Source of the DNA: JAAYAN01 sp964437215 | GTDB lineage: Bacteria; Bacteroidota; Ignavibacteria; Ignavibacteriales; Melioribacteraceae | Direction of reading: 5' to 3' | NCBI GenBank assembly: GCA_964437215.1 | Contig: CAYTFZ010000046.1 | Location: 1 to 19,875 of the forward strand | DNA: 19,875 nt | Part shown: positions 7,172 to 15,489 of the stretch, piece by piece | Numbering within the stretch: position 1 is the stretch's first letter | Layout of the letters: every line of letters starts with the position of its first letter | Translations under genes and position numbers: made by a program | Notes under the pieces: model-generated | Seen by the model: the letters and a program-made list of their open reading frames with translations, nothing else | Database searches by the model: none | What the model was told of the DNA's origin: nothing

Positions 7172-9997
7172 TTAATTAATGTTATACTGTACTCTCATTT
7201 GCTTAATTTTTATCACAATTTCAACAACTGTCTGTTTCAATTCATCACCCATACGCTGATATTCGTCGGGATGTGTATCTTTCATAAAAAACATTAAAGC
7301 ATAATAAAGAGGTCTGAATCTGTATTTACAATCAAATTTGTTCTCGTCGAACATATTGTAAACATATTCTGTTTTTTTATTTGCAATTAAAAACATAATA
7401 TATTTTTCGAAACGCCTGTTTATATCCGACATAAATTCTTCAGTTTCAACATATTTTTCAGCTATTGAAACATTTTCCTCGAATTTGTTGTGCCATATCA
7501 AAATTAAAGTATAAATGTATGCATTTGTCTGATCTTTTAAAAAGTCGAAAGCATTTTTTGCAAGGTCAAGAGCTGTATCTTTTTCTTTCTTTTGCTCGAA
7601 ATAATTATAAGCAAGCTGTATCATTCCCTTGTTGTGTCCCTTCTCTGCAGCAATTTTAAAGTATTTATCCGAATTTTCGAAATCTTTTTTCGAATCGCGA
7701 TACAAAATACCTAAATTATACACTGCTGCAATATTCCCTTCTCTTACTGCTATTTCGTAATATTCAATTGCTTTCGAAATATTGTTCAATTCGTTTTGAT
7801 ATAGTAAGGCAAGATTATTTGCTGCAACTTTATTACCTTTTTTTAGAGCCTTCAAATAATATTCTTCAGCTTTTTTATAATCTTTAAAATCTTTTTTAAA
7901 GATAACTGCAAGGTTATTCATTGCATCAACATTGCCATAATTAACAGAAATAAGATAATACTTTTTGGCTTTTTCGTAATCGTGCAATTTATTCTGATAG
8001 AGCAAAGCAAGATTAAATACTGCATTGTTATTACCCTTTTCTACAGATTTAAGATAGTAATCCTCGGCAGTTTTATAATCGTGATAGGAATTCTGATACA
8101 GTTGGGCTAAATAATAATAACCTGCATCAACACCTTTTTCAAGTGCAAGGTTATAATATTCAGCAGCCTTTTCAAAATTCTTATTTACCTCTTGTTCAAT
8201 CAGCCCAAGCTGGATGTAAGCTTTAAACATTCCTTGTTCTATTGCTTTATCAAGATATTCTTTAGCTTTTTCGTAATTCTTTATTTTTCCGTAATACAAC
8301 AAACCAAGATTTAATATGGATTTTGTATTCCCATTTTCAATAGCCGTTATGAAATATTTTTCGGCATTTTCATAATCTTTAAGTTCATTCTGATATAACA
8401 GCGCAAGATTATTTAAGGCTTTAACATTCCCTTTTTCAACAGCTTTTATATAATTCTTTAATGCGTTTTCAACGTCGCCCAAACCAGTTTCGTAAATAAA
8501 AGCTAACAATCCAAAGATAAAACCATCAGGATTTTTTACTTCCTGCAGTTTAGTAAGTGCCAAGCGGTATTTTCGTTGTTCAAGATAATTATACACAACT
8601 TTTATTATTTCTTCATCTGTCTCCGGTAAATCGGCAATAAGTTCGCTGTTTATTCTTTCAAGCAGCTTTTTAGTACCCTTAATCATTTCATCCTGCAGTT
8701 CGGATGTAATTGAGATGCTTGATAATACTTCTGTCATATATATAGCATCTTTTGCGTCAAGAATACCTTCCTGAAGCTCTTTTAGGTGCTTACGTGCAGT
8801 ATTGATAATATCTTCTTCATTGCACCAGTTTGTTAGGAATTTTACAATCCAAAGTACCTTATTACGGTCTTTTTTCCTTCCGTATCGCATAAGATACCAG
8901 ATATTAAAAAATCTTTCGGTAATCTGATAAAACTTAGTATTCGAATCTGTTATTATTGAATATACAAATTTACTTTTTTCAAGAAGGCGTAAATTGTTTT
9001 CAATTATTTTTTTATCGAGTGTGGTATATTTCGAAATCTCTTTTATGCTTACTGCATCCCAGCTTATAGCCATTGCGTCAATAATTTCCTGCTGCTGAGG
9101 CGATAAATCGTCCATTCTGTGTTTATATAGGGGTGTAACACGGTCAAGAATTATTTCAAGGTCCTTTAAAGGATCTCCGTTTTCATAATCTACAAACACT
9201 TCAAAAAGTAAAACTATTGTACGGGGCACACCGCCGGTAAGTCTTCTCAGCGTTTCAATTCTTTCGGGCTGCGAATTTATTATTTCAGCAATTTTATCAG
9301 ATTTATAATTTTCACCAAGCTTTTTTAACAGAATTGTAGCTTCATTTTCCGATAATCCTGATAAATGAACAACATCAAAATTATCTAATATTTCCATAAG
9401 GTCTGTGTTGGTTTCAAGTATATCGGAAGAAGCACCTACAAATTTAATGTTTTTTGCTTCGGAGAGAATTGAAATAAGGGTTATTACTTCTTTAAGTTCA
9501 AATTTCTTAATTAAATCGCCAAGATTATCGATAAAAAGAACAAGCTTTTTATTATTTGAAATAAGCCTTTCATTAAGGATTTCGTAGCTTACCTGTTCAT
9601 CGTTTTCTTTGTTTTTAATATCCGATATTTTATCCAATAACCCATAAAACATTGTATCATACTGTTCTTCAAGACTTATTGCAATATTTTCCCATAATTT
9701 GTACAAAGTTCTGATATTGTATTGTTCTTCATCAAAAATAACAGGTATGTATTCTTTGGAAAGATTTTCGTCACGCTGAATTTCGTAAAAAAGTCTGAGT
9801 AATAGAGTAGTTTTTCCATAACCCCGCTGTCCCATAATTAAAATATGTTTTGTTGATGCTACGCCGTCGGAACCTTTAATTTTTACAAGAACATCGTTAA
9901 ATTCCTGATTTCTTGCAACAAAGTTATTGATTATTTCTTCTTTGGTTTGATTTCCGGGATTGTAGAGAGTTGGAATACTACCGCGATTTGATAACAT
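7172..9997 (-). CDS. P-loop (STAND/AAA-type) ATPase with nine Sel1/TPR-like repeats
   Basis: A 941-residue cytosolic protein with no signal peptide. The N-terminal ATPase has Walker A GQRGYGKTT at 56-64, Walker B LVLFIDN at 152-158, a sensor-1-like GASSD at 188-192 and GGVPRT at 255-260, a motif shared by Orc/Cdc6-like and STAND NTPases. A winged-helix region follows (about 297-350), then FYQITERFFNIWYLM at 357-370, resembling the C-terminal part of archaeal-type ATPases (DUF234-like). A helical linker spans 390-515. Then come nine repeats of exactly 33 residues (523-819) of the type GN..A..NLALLYQ..L.DYE.AE.YYLKA.EK, and a helical tail. STAND proteins use such repeats as a sensor and the ATPase as a switch. 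No effector domain is visible. It could be a transcriptional regulator, a scaffold or a defence sensor. ATG at 9997 has GGGA about 9 nt upstream. Fold calls are secure; function unknown. Confidence 0.88.
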   Translation of the reverse strand: MLSNRGSIPTLYNPGNQTKEEIINNFVARNQEFNDVLVKIKGSDGVASTKHILIMGQRGYGKTTLLLRLFYEIQRDENLSKEYIPVIFDEEQYNIRTLYKLWENIAISLEEQYDTMFYGLLDKISDIKNKENDEQVSYEILNERLISNNKKLVLFIDNLGDLIKKFELKEVITLISILSEAKNIKFVGASSDILETNTDLMEILDNFDVVHLSGLSENEATILLKKLGENYKSDKIAEIINSQPERIETLRRLTGGVPRTIVLLFEVFVDYENGDPLKDLEIILDRVTPLYKHRMDDLSPQQQEIIDAMAISWDAVSIKEISKYTTLDKKIIENNLRLLEKSKFVYSIITDSNTKFYQITERFFNIWYLMRYGRKKDRNKVLWIVKFLTNWCNEEDIINTARKHLKELQEGILDAKDAIYMTEVLSSISITSELQDEMIKGTKKLLERINSELIADLPETDEEIIKVVYNYLEQRKYRLALTKLQEVKNPDGFIFGLLAFIYETGLGDVENALKNYIKAVEKGNVKALNNLALLYQNELKDYENAEKYFITAIENGNTKSILNLGLLYYGKIKNYEKAKEYLDKAIEQGMFKAYIQLGLIEQEVNKNFEKAAEYYNLALEKGVDAGYYYLAQLYQNSYHDYKTAEDYYLKSVEKGNNNAVFNLALLYQNKLHDYEKAKKYYLISVNYGNVDAMNNLAVIFKKDFKDYKKAEEYYLKALKKGNKVAANNLALLYQNELNNISKAIEYYEIAVREGNIAAVYNLGILYRDSKKDFENSDKYFKIAAEKGHNKGMIQLAYNYFEQKKEKDTALDLAKNAFDFLKDQTNAYIYTLILIWHNKFEENVSIAEKYVETEEFMSDINRRFEKYIMFLIANKKTEYVYNMFDENKFDCKYRFRPLYYALMFFMKDTHPDEYQRMGDELKQTVVEIVIKIKQMRVQYNIN
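7541..8431 (-). repeat. Nine tandem 99-bp units encoding 33-residue Sel1/TPR-like repeats
   Basis: Repeat glycines fall at residues 523, 556, 589, 622, 655, 688, 721, 754 and 787, exactly 33 apart, with no insertion or deletion. The unit is three residues shorter than the usual 36-residue Sel1 repeat and one shorter than a 34-residue TPR. The loop between the two helices is the shortened part. Similar wording recurs in the DNA (for example GCAAGATTATT on the plus strand), but the units differ at many bases. Confidence 0.9.
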
Positions 9998-10165
9998 GCC
10001 TTTTTATCCCACAAGATTTAATTTTTTGATGAATTTGAACTTTTCCGTAAATTTTAAAATTTCTCAAACGAAAAATAGGTTTGTTCATAGTTAAATTCAA
10101 TCTTTATTTACTTTTTATTTAATCTAATAATTTCTTAGTGAGTATTTATAAATAATTTGAAATAT

Positions 10166-11362
10166 TTATACATAATTTAAGGTAATCTTTGTCCCTTTTC
10201 CTTTTGCACTTTTAACTTTCATTTCAATATTATTTATTTCACAACATTTTTTTACCATTGCTAGGCCTAAACCAGTTCCCTCATATTTGCGTGTATAACC
10301 GCTTTCTTCCTGTGTAAACGGAACAAATAATTTCTTCATATACTCCTCAGAAATACCGATTCCGCTGTCTTCTACTTCCGAACATAAATGTCCTTCGGAA
10401 TTAACTCTCAGTCTGATTATTATTTTCCCTATGTGAGTATATTTTATTGCATTATCGATTAAATTTAAATATAACTGGGTAAGTGTATATTGATCGGCAA
10501 AAATAATCGTATCAATGTTATTTTCTGCTTGAAACTCAAGTTCAAGTCCTTTTTCAGCTACCAAGTTGCGGAATTCATTTATAATTGGAATTAAGATATC
10601 GCTCCGTACATCTAAATATTTCTTAGAACACTTATATGTTCCAGTATGCAGTTCCGAAACATTCAGTATAAGTTCGATAGTTCTTATAAGCCTTCTTCCG
10701 CCGTTATCAATCATTTTAAAACCAAAGCGCATATTTTCCGGAACAACATCACCCAGTTCGTTTTCCAGCAAAGAAGAAAAACTTAAAATTGTATTTACAG
10801 GAGTACGGATTTCGTGGGACATTTGTGCAAGAAATTCAGATTTCAACTTATCGGATTTCTCTGCCTTTTCTTTAGCAATTCTTAATTCTTCGGCATGCTT
10901 TTTATAATCTGTTATATCTTTAACAACCGAATAATTGTAAATTTCATTTTCAAACTCTATAACTTTCGAACAAATCATTACATTGCGTAATTCACCATTT
11001 TTCATACGAAAAACTGATTCAAAATCATTTATTTCTTTTTCTTCGATCAAACGTTTAATGTAAGATATTCTCCTATCTTCATCGACCCATAAGTTAAATT
11101 CCGATGAATATTTCCCACAAATTTCTTCGGCACTATACCCTGTGCTTTTCTCAAAACTTTTATTTACTTCAATAATTTTCCCGTCATTTAAACGTATTAT
11201 AATGGAAATATCACAAGAGGTGAGAATAATTGCATCATAAAATGCTTTTAGTCTGTTATACTTCTTTTGAAGATTCTCCAAATCTGATTCGTAACTTGCA
11301 GTTTTGTTGTGGATAGGAAAAGATTTTTCAGAGATCTCCGTATTTATCATATTAATAGTCAT
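10166..11362 (-). CDS. Cytosolic PAS-domain sensor histidine kinase
   Basis: Numbering is from the ATG at 11362 (398 residues). An in-frame TTG at 11368 and ATG at 11350 are possible alternatives; none has a clear ribosome site. There is no signal peptide or membrane helix, so it is cytosolic. A coiled-coil lead-in at 24-40 precedes a PAS domain at about 41-152 (IIRLNDGKIIEVNKSFEKST, then GYSAEEICGK). Then the HisKA domain has MSHEIRTPVN with phospho-accepting H183. HATPase_c (about 255-396) has N-box LNLIDNAIKY (N300, N304), G1 DSGIGIS at 332-338, F-box FVPFTQ and G2 GTGLGLA at 362-368. All boxes are intact. No receiver domain or adjacent regulator is present, so its partner lies elsewhere. 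An FNR/CRP-like palindrome lies about 75 nt upstream. No cofactor-binding cysteine or histidine in PAS is obvious. Confidence 0.9.
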   Translation of the reverse strand: MTINMINTEISEKSFPIHNKTASYESDLENLQKKYNRLKAFYDAIILTSCDISIIIRLNDGKIIEVNKSFEKSTGYSAEEICGKYSSEFNLWVDEDRRISYIKRLIEEKEINDFESVFRMKNGELRNVMICSKVIEFENEIYNYSVVKDITDYKKHAEELRIAKEKAEKSDKLKSEFLAQMSHEIRTPVNTILSFSSLLENELGDVVPENMRFGFKMIDNGGRRLIRTIELILNVSELHTGTYKCSKKYLDVRSDILIPIINEFRNLVAEKGLELEFQAENNIDTIIFADQYTLTQLYLNLIDNAIKYTHIGKIIIRLRVNSEGHLCSEVEDSGIGISEEYMKKLFVPFTQEESGYTRKYEGTGLGLAMVKKCCEINNIEMKVKSAKGKGTKITLNYV

Positions 11363-11429
11363 CAGCAATTATAAATGTGTACGACATACATATATTCGGA
11401 GAAAAGAAATAATTCTTTAGCCTTTTTAT

Positions 11430-11445
11430 ATTGATTTAAATCAAT
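11430..11445. promoter_or_regulatory. FNR/CRP-type palindrome upstream of the PAS kinase gene
   Basis: A perfect 16-bp palindrome whose inner 14 bases, TTGATTTAAATCAA (11431-11444), match the FNR consensus TTGAT-N4-ATCAA at all ten defined positions. Its centre is about 75 nt before the kinase ATG on the minus strand and 8 bp after the aminotransferase stop. If it were a class II activator site centred near -41, the leader would be about 35 nt. No clear -7 box was found at that point, so a repressor role is equally possible. Confidence 0.6.
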
Positions 11446-11452
11446 TGACCTT

Positions 11453-12616
11453 TTAATCGAAATATTCAGCAATTTTCCGGACGACGAAATCAATCTGTTC
11501 ATCCGATAATTCAGGATAAATCGGCAGAGCAATTGATTTTTTCGAGGCATCTTCGGCAACCGGGAAATCACCTTCGGAATATCCTAAATCGGCATAACAT
11601 TCCTGATTATGAAATGGAACAGGATAATAAATTTCAGTAGCAATTTCATTTTTGCTAAGAAATTCTCTTAAAGCGTCCCTGTTTTCTGTGCGGATAATGA
11701 ATTGATTATAAATATGATAGTTTTTTACCTGGTTTGATTTATAAACGGCTTCGGGCAGTAAAATTTTATTCTTACTGCTATATTCAGTTCTTCCTGTCGA
11801 ATCAGCAAGTCCTGCTTTAATAAATTGAGTTATATACCTTTCTGCATTTTCTCTTCTTTTTGCAGACCAAGAATCGAGATGAGGAAGTTTAACATTTAGT
11901 ACTGCAGCCTGAATAGCATCGAGACGAAAATTTCCGCCAATCATTTTATGATAATATTTAGGCTCCATTCCATGAACCCGCAGCATTTTTAATTTAACGG
12001 CAAGTTTTTCATCATTTGTTACAACCATTCCTCCATCGCCATAACCGCCCAGATTTTTACTAGGGAAAAACGAATAGCAGCCGATATGACCAATAGTTCC
12101 GGCAAATTTGCCGTCTTTATACTGAGCGCCAATTGCTTGCGCGCCGTCTTCAATAACACATAAATTATGCTTTTCGGCAATACTCATAATTTTATCCATA
12201 TCGGCGCATTGCCCGAAAAGATGAACCGGAATTATAGCCCTTGTGCTGCTGGTTATTTTTTCTTCAATTTTTTCGGGATTGATATTAAACGTTACCGGAT
12301 CGGAATCCACAAAAACAGGAACAGCATTTAATCTGGAAACAACCCCCGCTGTAGCAAAAAACGAATACGTAGGAAGAATTACTTCATCACCCGGCTGCAA
12401 ATCAATTGCCATTAAAGCCACAAGCAGAGCATCAGTTCCCGAAGATACCCCAATGGAATATTTCACATTAAGATATTTGCAAATACTTTCTTCAAGTTTT
12501 GAAACTTCGGGACCAAGAATAAAATACTGCGATTCTGCCACACGAAGAATTGCTTCGTCGAGCTCTTTTTTTAACGATTGATATTGCGGTTTAAGATCCA
12601 GAAGCGGAACTTTCAT
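11453..12616 (-). CDS. DegT/DnrJ/EryC1/StrS-family sugar aminotransferase
   Basis: A 387-residue PLP enzyme that moves an amino group, usually from glutamate, onto a nucleotide-linked keto-sugar. It opens KVPLLDLKPQYQSLKKELD, typical of the family, followed by SSGTDALLVAL at 58-68 (phosphate binding), EDGAQAIGA at 156-164 (D157 for the pyridine nitrogen, Q160 stacking) and SFFPSKNLGGYGDGG at 182-196 with the PLP lysine K187. Length is normal. The ATG at 12616 has AGGAGA 5 nt upstream. Its place beside wecB, wcaJ, fcl and gmd shows a role in making an amino-deoxy sugar for a surface polysaccharide. The substrate cannot be told from sequence: no partner dehydratase, isomerase or acetyltransferase is in the window. 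Perosamine synthase and the C3-transaminases WbpE/FdtB are candidate relatives. Confidence 0.92.
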   Translation of the reverse strand: MKVPLLDLKPQYQSLKKELDEAILRVAESQYFILGPEVSKLEESICKYLNVKYSIGVSSGTDALLVALMAIDLQPGDEVILPTYSFFATAGVVSRLNAVPVFVDSDPVTFNINPEKIEEKITSSTRAIIPVHLFGQCADMDKIMSIAEKHNLCVIEDGAQAIGAQYKDGKFAGTIGHIGCYSFFPSKNLGGYGDGGMVVTNDEKLAVKLKMLRVHGMEPKYYHKMIGGNFRLDAIQAAVLNVKLPHLDSWSAKRRENAERYITQFIKAGLADSTGRTEYSSKNKILLPEAVYKSNQVKNYHIYNQFIIRTENRDALREFLSKNEIATEIYYPVPFHNQECYADLGYSEGDFPVAEDASKKSIALPIYPELSDEQIDFVVRKIAEYFD

Positions 12617-12636
12617 AATTTCTCCTGTTTTTGTTG

Positions 12637-12672
12637 CAAAACTAAATGATGAATGAATATAATGAAAGCAAA
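12637..12672 (-). promoter_or_regulatory. Possible TAnnTTTG promoter of the aminotransferase gene
   Basis: TAGTTTTG on the minus strand (12644-12637) fits TAnnTTTG and lies 20 nt before the ATG at 12616, just ahead of its AGGAGA ribosome site. A TTTG is found 24 nt further upstream (12672-12669), slightly farther than the usual spacing. It lies in the 86-bp gap after wecB, so the aminotransferase gene may be transcribed separately. Confidence 0.45.
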
Positions 12673-12702
12673 TATTTATTCACCACAAGCTATTTTATTA
12701 AA

Positions 12703-13794
12703 TTATATTTTTTCTGATAATACTTTAGTAATTCTTTCTGCTGCTTTGCCATCCCATAAATCAGGGATTGCTCCTTTTTTAATTTTTCCGTTAAGATTTT
12801 CCAGCGCTGCTTTCTCGGCTAAAGCAAAATCATCACCTATCAGCAGATTTGTGCCGACATCAACAGTTACCGGTCTTTCGGTTGTTGTTCGCAGGGTAAT
12901 ACATTGAATTCCTAAAAAAGTGCTTTCTTCCTGTATTCCGCCGCTGTCGGTTAATATAAGCTCGGCATTTTTAATAAGATTTATAAAATCGAGATAACCT
13001 ATCGGATCAGTTAAAATTACATTTGAATTCAGTTTAAGGATTAAATTAAAATTTTCAAGATTTTTTCTTGTACGGGGATGAACAGGAAATACTATTTTCC
13101 TTTTTTGAGATACACTGCTTATCAGCTGAACCAAAGATCTAAGCTGCGTTTCTGAATCCACATTGCTTGGACGGTGCATTGTCATAAGGACAAACTTTCC
13201 GGATTCCAAACCTAATTCTCTCATTAAAGACGAAGATTCAGCTTTTTCTATGTAATTATTAAGACTGTCAATCATTACATTTCCTGTGAAAAATACCTTT
13301 TCATCAGGAACACCTTCATTCTTTAGATTTTCCAAGCCGCTTTTTTCAGTTACAAATAAATAATCCGAAATCCTATCTGTAAGAATTCTATTTATTTCTT
13401 CAGGCATTTGCATATCGAAACTGCGCAGTCCAGCTTCAACATGGGCAACTTTAATATGCAGTTTTGATGCAGTAAGACTGCAGGCTATTGTTGAATTCAC
13501 ATCACCAACAACAATAACAAGATCAGGTTTTTCCTGGAGTAATATCTTTTCAAACTCCATCATAACTTTAGCTGTTTGTTCGGCGTGGCTTCCGCTGCCT
13601 ATTCCTAAATAAAAATGCGGTTTCGGAAGTTCAAGATCATCAAAGAAAACCTTCGACATTTTTTCATCGTAGTGCTGACCCGTATGGCAGATAAGATGTG
13701 TTATACTGTTTTTATATTTTTGAAATGCTTTATGAATAGGAGCAACCTTCATAAAATTGGGACGAGCGCCCACAACAGAAATTACTTTTTTCAA
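12703..13794 (-). CDS. wecB: UDP-N-acetylglucosamine 2-epimerase (non-hydrolysing)
   Basis: This cytosolic enzyme interconverts UDP-GlcNAc and UDP-ManNAc, a precursor of ManNAc-containing surface sugars. The 363 residues have the usual length and the landmarks of the non-hydrolysing class: VGARPNFMKVAP at 8-19 (R11), HTGQHYD at 37-43, GDVNST at 97-102 (D98), HVEAGLRS at 118-125 (E120), MPEEINR at 130-136, MHRPSN at 206-211 (H207), FPVHPRTRK at 236-244 and LTDSGGIQEES at 281-291. The start is a TTG at 13794, with a strong GAGGG ribosome site 6 nt upstream and MKKVISVVGARPN beginning where relatives begin. It is in the polysaccharide locus, 84 bp after the wzi-like gene. No UDP-ManNAc dehydrogenase (WecC) is present, so the sugar may be used directly or oxidised by a gene outside the window. 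Confidence 0.95.
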   Translation of the reverse strand: MKKVISVVGARPNFMKVAPIHKAFQKYKNSITHLICHTGQHYDEKMSKVFFDDLELPKPHFYLGIGSGSHAEQTAKVMMEFEKILLQEKPDLVIVVGDVNSTIACSLTASKLHIKVAHVEAGLRSFDMQMPEEINRILTDRISDYLFVTEKSGLENLKNEGVPDEKVFFTGNVMIDSLNNYIEKAESSSLMRELGLESGKFVLMTMHRPSNVDSETQLRSLVQLISSVSQKRKIVFPVHPRTRKNLENFNLILKLNSNVILTDPIGYLDFINLIKNAELILTDSGGIQEESTFLGIQCITLRTTTERPVTVDVGTNLLIGDDFALAEKAALENLNGKIKKGAIPDLWDGKAAERITKVLSEKI

Positions 13795-13818
13795 GAAACC
13801 CTCAGTTTAATAAAAATT

Positions 13819-13826
13819 CAAATTTA
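13819..13826 (-). promoter_or_regulatory. Possible TAnnTTTG -7 box before wecB
   Basis: TAAATTTG on the minus strand lies 24 nt before the wecB TTG start, within the 84-bp gap after the wzi-like gene. No clear -33 element is seen, so the call rests on the -7 match and its position. Confidence 0.4.
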
Positions 13827-13878
13827 AATAAACAAATAAAACTATATTCTAATTGTGATTTATCCGACAATATATCTT

Positions 13879-15489
13879 TTATAAGCCGTAAGACAATCCA
13901 AAGGAAATATCTTTAATATTTTTCTTTGATTCGGAATACTTGGTGTTAGTAAATACAGCTTCCAAAAAGACATAACCTGTATGAATTATTTCATAATCAG
14001 CTTTTAATCCGAAATAATTGAAAGTTGTTACTCCCCCGAATAAAAACGGCTGCGAAGGACGAACATACTGCATTTCCACTACCCCGTCACCGCCTTTTCT
14101 TATCCTCTGATACCATATTTTTGCATTCAACCCTCGTAAAATTCTGTAAGAAGCAGATAAATAAATCTGATCGGAATTATGCCCCATCCAGTGACCTAAA
14201 AGATAGGAAGAACTTTCGTAAGTCTGTGCAGGAATATAATGGCGGTAAACAAAAGGATATATTTTTGTAAACTCTGCAGTCAGTTTTAAGTTTTCCACAG
14301 GAAGATCGGCAACAGATCCGCCTATTGTAAATCCAAGCTGGTTTCGTTCTCTTTCGGCATTAAATAAATCGCCAATCGAAATTTCATCAATAAAAACAGT
14401 GCCATATAAATGCGTGTTTTTTATATGATTTTTTGAACTGACACCTAAAAAGAATTGCGAGTTATCGCCTGCATTGTTCCGGTTTTTGCTGAGATAATGA
14501 TCAGCCAGACGGAAAAACATAAGCGGCATTAAGTATGCTATTTCCAGTCTGTCGCTGTAAACAATCGATTCGCCAAGTGATATATCTAATCCTTTCACCG
14601 GCCGGATTGTTAAAGTATGCGAGGCAAGATATTTTTCGCGGTAAAGAGTTCTGTCCTCTCCGGTTCTCGAAGTCGGATAAACAGAACTTGAATCAATCTG
14701 GTTAGAAGAAAGCCAGGCGTGAAAATAATTAAAAGAAAGCCAATCGGTCAAATTTAAATCCAGCCTTATAAAAGGAAACGAGGGAGCTTTATCCGAAAGA
14801 ACAAGTTTGCCGCCTTCTCCGTAACCCCAATTCATAAATTCCTTACCTGCAGAAATATTTCCCCAATTCCAGCCGTATGAAATGTGAGTGTTTACTTCGG
14901 CAAAATCTTCGGTATGCCAAATAACACCTGTTTTGTTAGAAAAATCGTACTTCTTGTTATATAATTTTCTTTTTGCAGCATTATCGCGGTAGCTGAAACT
15001 GAATCCTACATTATCCGAAATGTAGCCCGAAAATTTAAGTCCTGTTGTAATCACAGAAAAATTATCAGAATCGAATTTATTATATGAATACCCAAAAACA
15101 GGATCGACGTTAATTTTCAAGTTTTTTCCTGAATAACTGAACAATCTTATTCTTCCTGATTCATCTTTAAAGATTTTTTTTTCTTCCCGGCTATTTTGCT
15201 CAACAATATTTTTTTCTAGTTTATAATCCAATAAACGAAAATTCAATTCTTCAATATCTGCGGCGGTAAGAAGATTTTGTTTTTTTTCGGCTTCGCTGAG
15301 TTTCGAAAAAATATACTGCCGTTCCAAGGGTTTAATCTGATCGTTAAATTCTATTATTCCCTTCTGACTTAACCGGCTGAGTAATTCGTAAACCGGACTG
15401 TTAACAGGTTCGAATAAAGATTGAGCGGATACTTGAGCAAAAAGAAATAGGAAAAGCATTATTGCTGAAATATTTATTTTAATACGCAT
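13879..15489 (-). CDS. Wzi-like capsule assembly outer-membrane beta-barrel protein
   Basis: A 536-residue exported protein. The signal peptide is 1-22 (hydrophobic core, cleavage near VSA|QSL). A helical N-terminal part follows (VYELLSRLSQKGIIEFND..KPLERQYIFSKLSEAEK, residues 33-68), the usual start of the capsule assembly Wzi family. From about 112 onward, alternating aromatic strands indicate a large beta-barrel. GKEFMNWGYGEGG at 215-227 and LVLSDKAPSFPFIRL at 229-243 match the family's G...WG.G.G..L.LS..A..FP.I region. Wzi helps attach or organise capsular polysaccharide at the outer membrane; in Bacteroidota similar proteins occur in exopolysaccharide loci without a known ligand. Its ATG overlaps the end of the sugar transferase by 11 nt, so the two are co-translated. 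Family call is good, exact role less so. Confidence 0.85.
   Translation of the reverse strand: MRIKINISAIMLFLFLFAQVSAQSLFEPVNSPVYELLSRLSQKGIIEFNDQIKPLERQYIFSKLSEAEKKQNLLTAADIEELNFRLLDYKLEKNIVEQNSREEKKIFKDESGRIRLFSYSGKNLKINVDPVFGYSYNKFDSDNFSVITTGLKFSGYISDNVGFSFSYRDNAAKRKLYNKKYDFSNKTGVIWHTEDFAEVNTHISYGWNWGNISAGKEFMNWGYGEGGKLVLSDKAPSFPFIRLDLNLTDWLSFNYFHAWLSSNQIDSSSVYPTSRTGEDRTLYREKYLASHTLTIRPVKGLDISLGESIVYSDRLEIAYLMPLMFFRLADHYLSKNRNNAGDNSQFFLGVSSKNHIKNTHLYGTVFIDEISIGDLFNAERERNQLGFTIGGSVADLPVENLKLTAEFTKIYPFVYRHYIPAQTYESSSYLLGHWMGHNSDQIYLSASYRILRGLNAKIWYQRIRKGGDGVVEMQYVRPSQPFLFGGVTTFNYFGLKADYEIIHTGYVFLEAVFTNTKYSESKKNIKDISFGLSYGL

Noticed and set aside
7541..8431. Regular 99-bp periodicity that could suggest a CRISPR-like or satellite array
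   Set aside because: The period is a protein repeat in an open frame. Units differ at many bases, and there is no repeat/spacer alternation.
9998..10165. 168-bp AT-rich spacer between the ATPase and PAS kinase genes as a site of a small RNA or gene
   Set aside because: No hairpin with T-run, no ribosome site and no TAnnTTTG box were found; only weak AT symmetry.
10566..10907. 113-codon plus-strand frame inside the PAS kinase gene
   Set aside because: Antisense shadow of a well-conserved HisKA/PAS region; no own signals.
7172..11368. ATPase plus PAS kinase as a proven defence system
   Set aside because: No effector domain, no phage or mobile genes nearby, and the two genes are 168 bp apart without evidence of coupling.
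11362..11571. 69-codon minus-strand frame overlapping the aminotransferase end and reaching the PAS kinase start
   Set aside because: Out-of-frame reading of the conserved aminotransferase C-terminus, with basic, low-complexity composition and no ribosome site.
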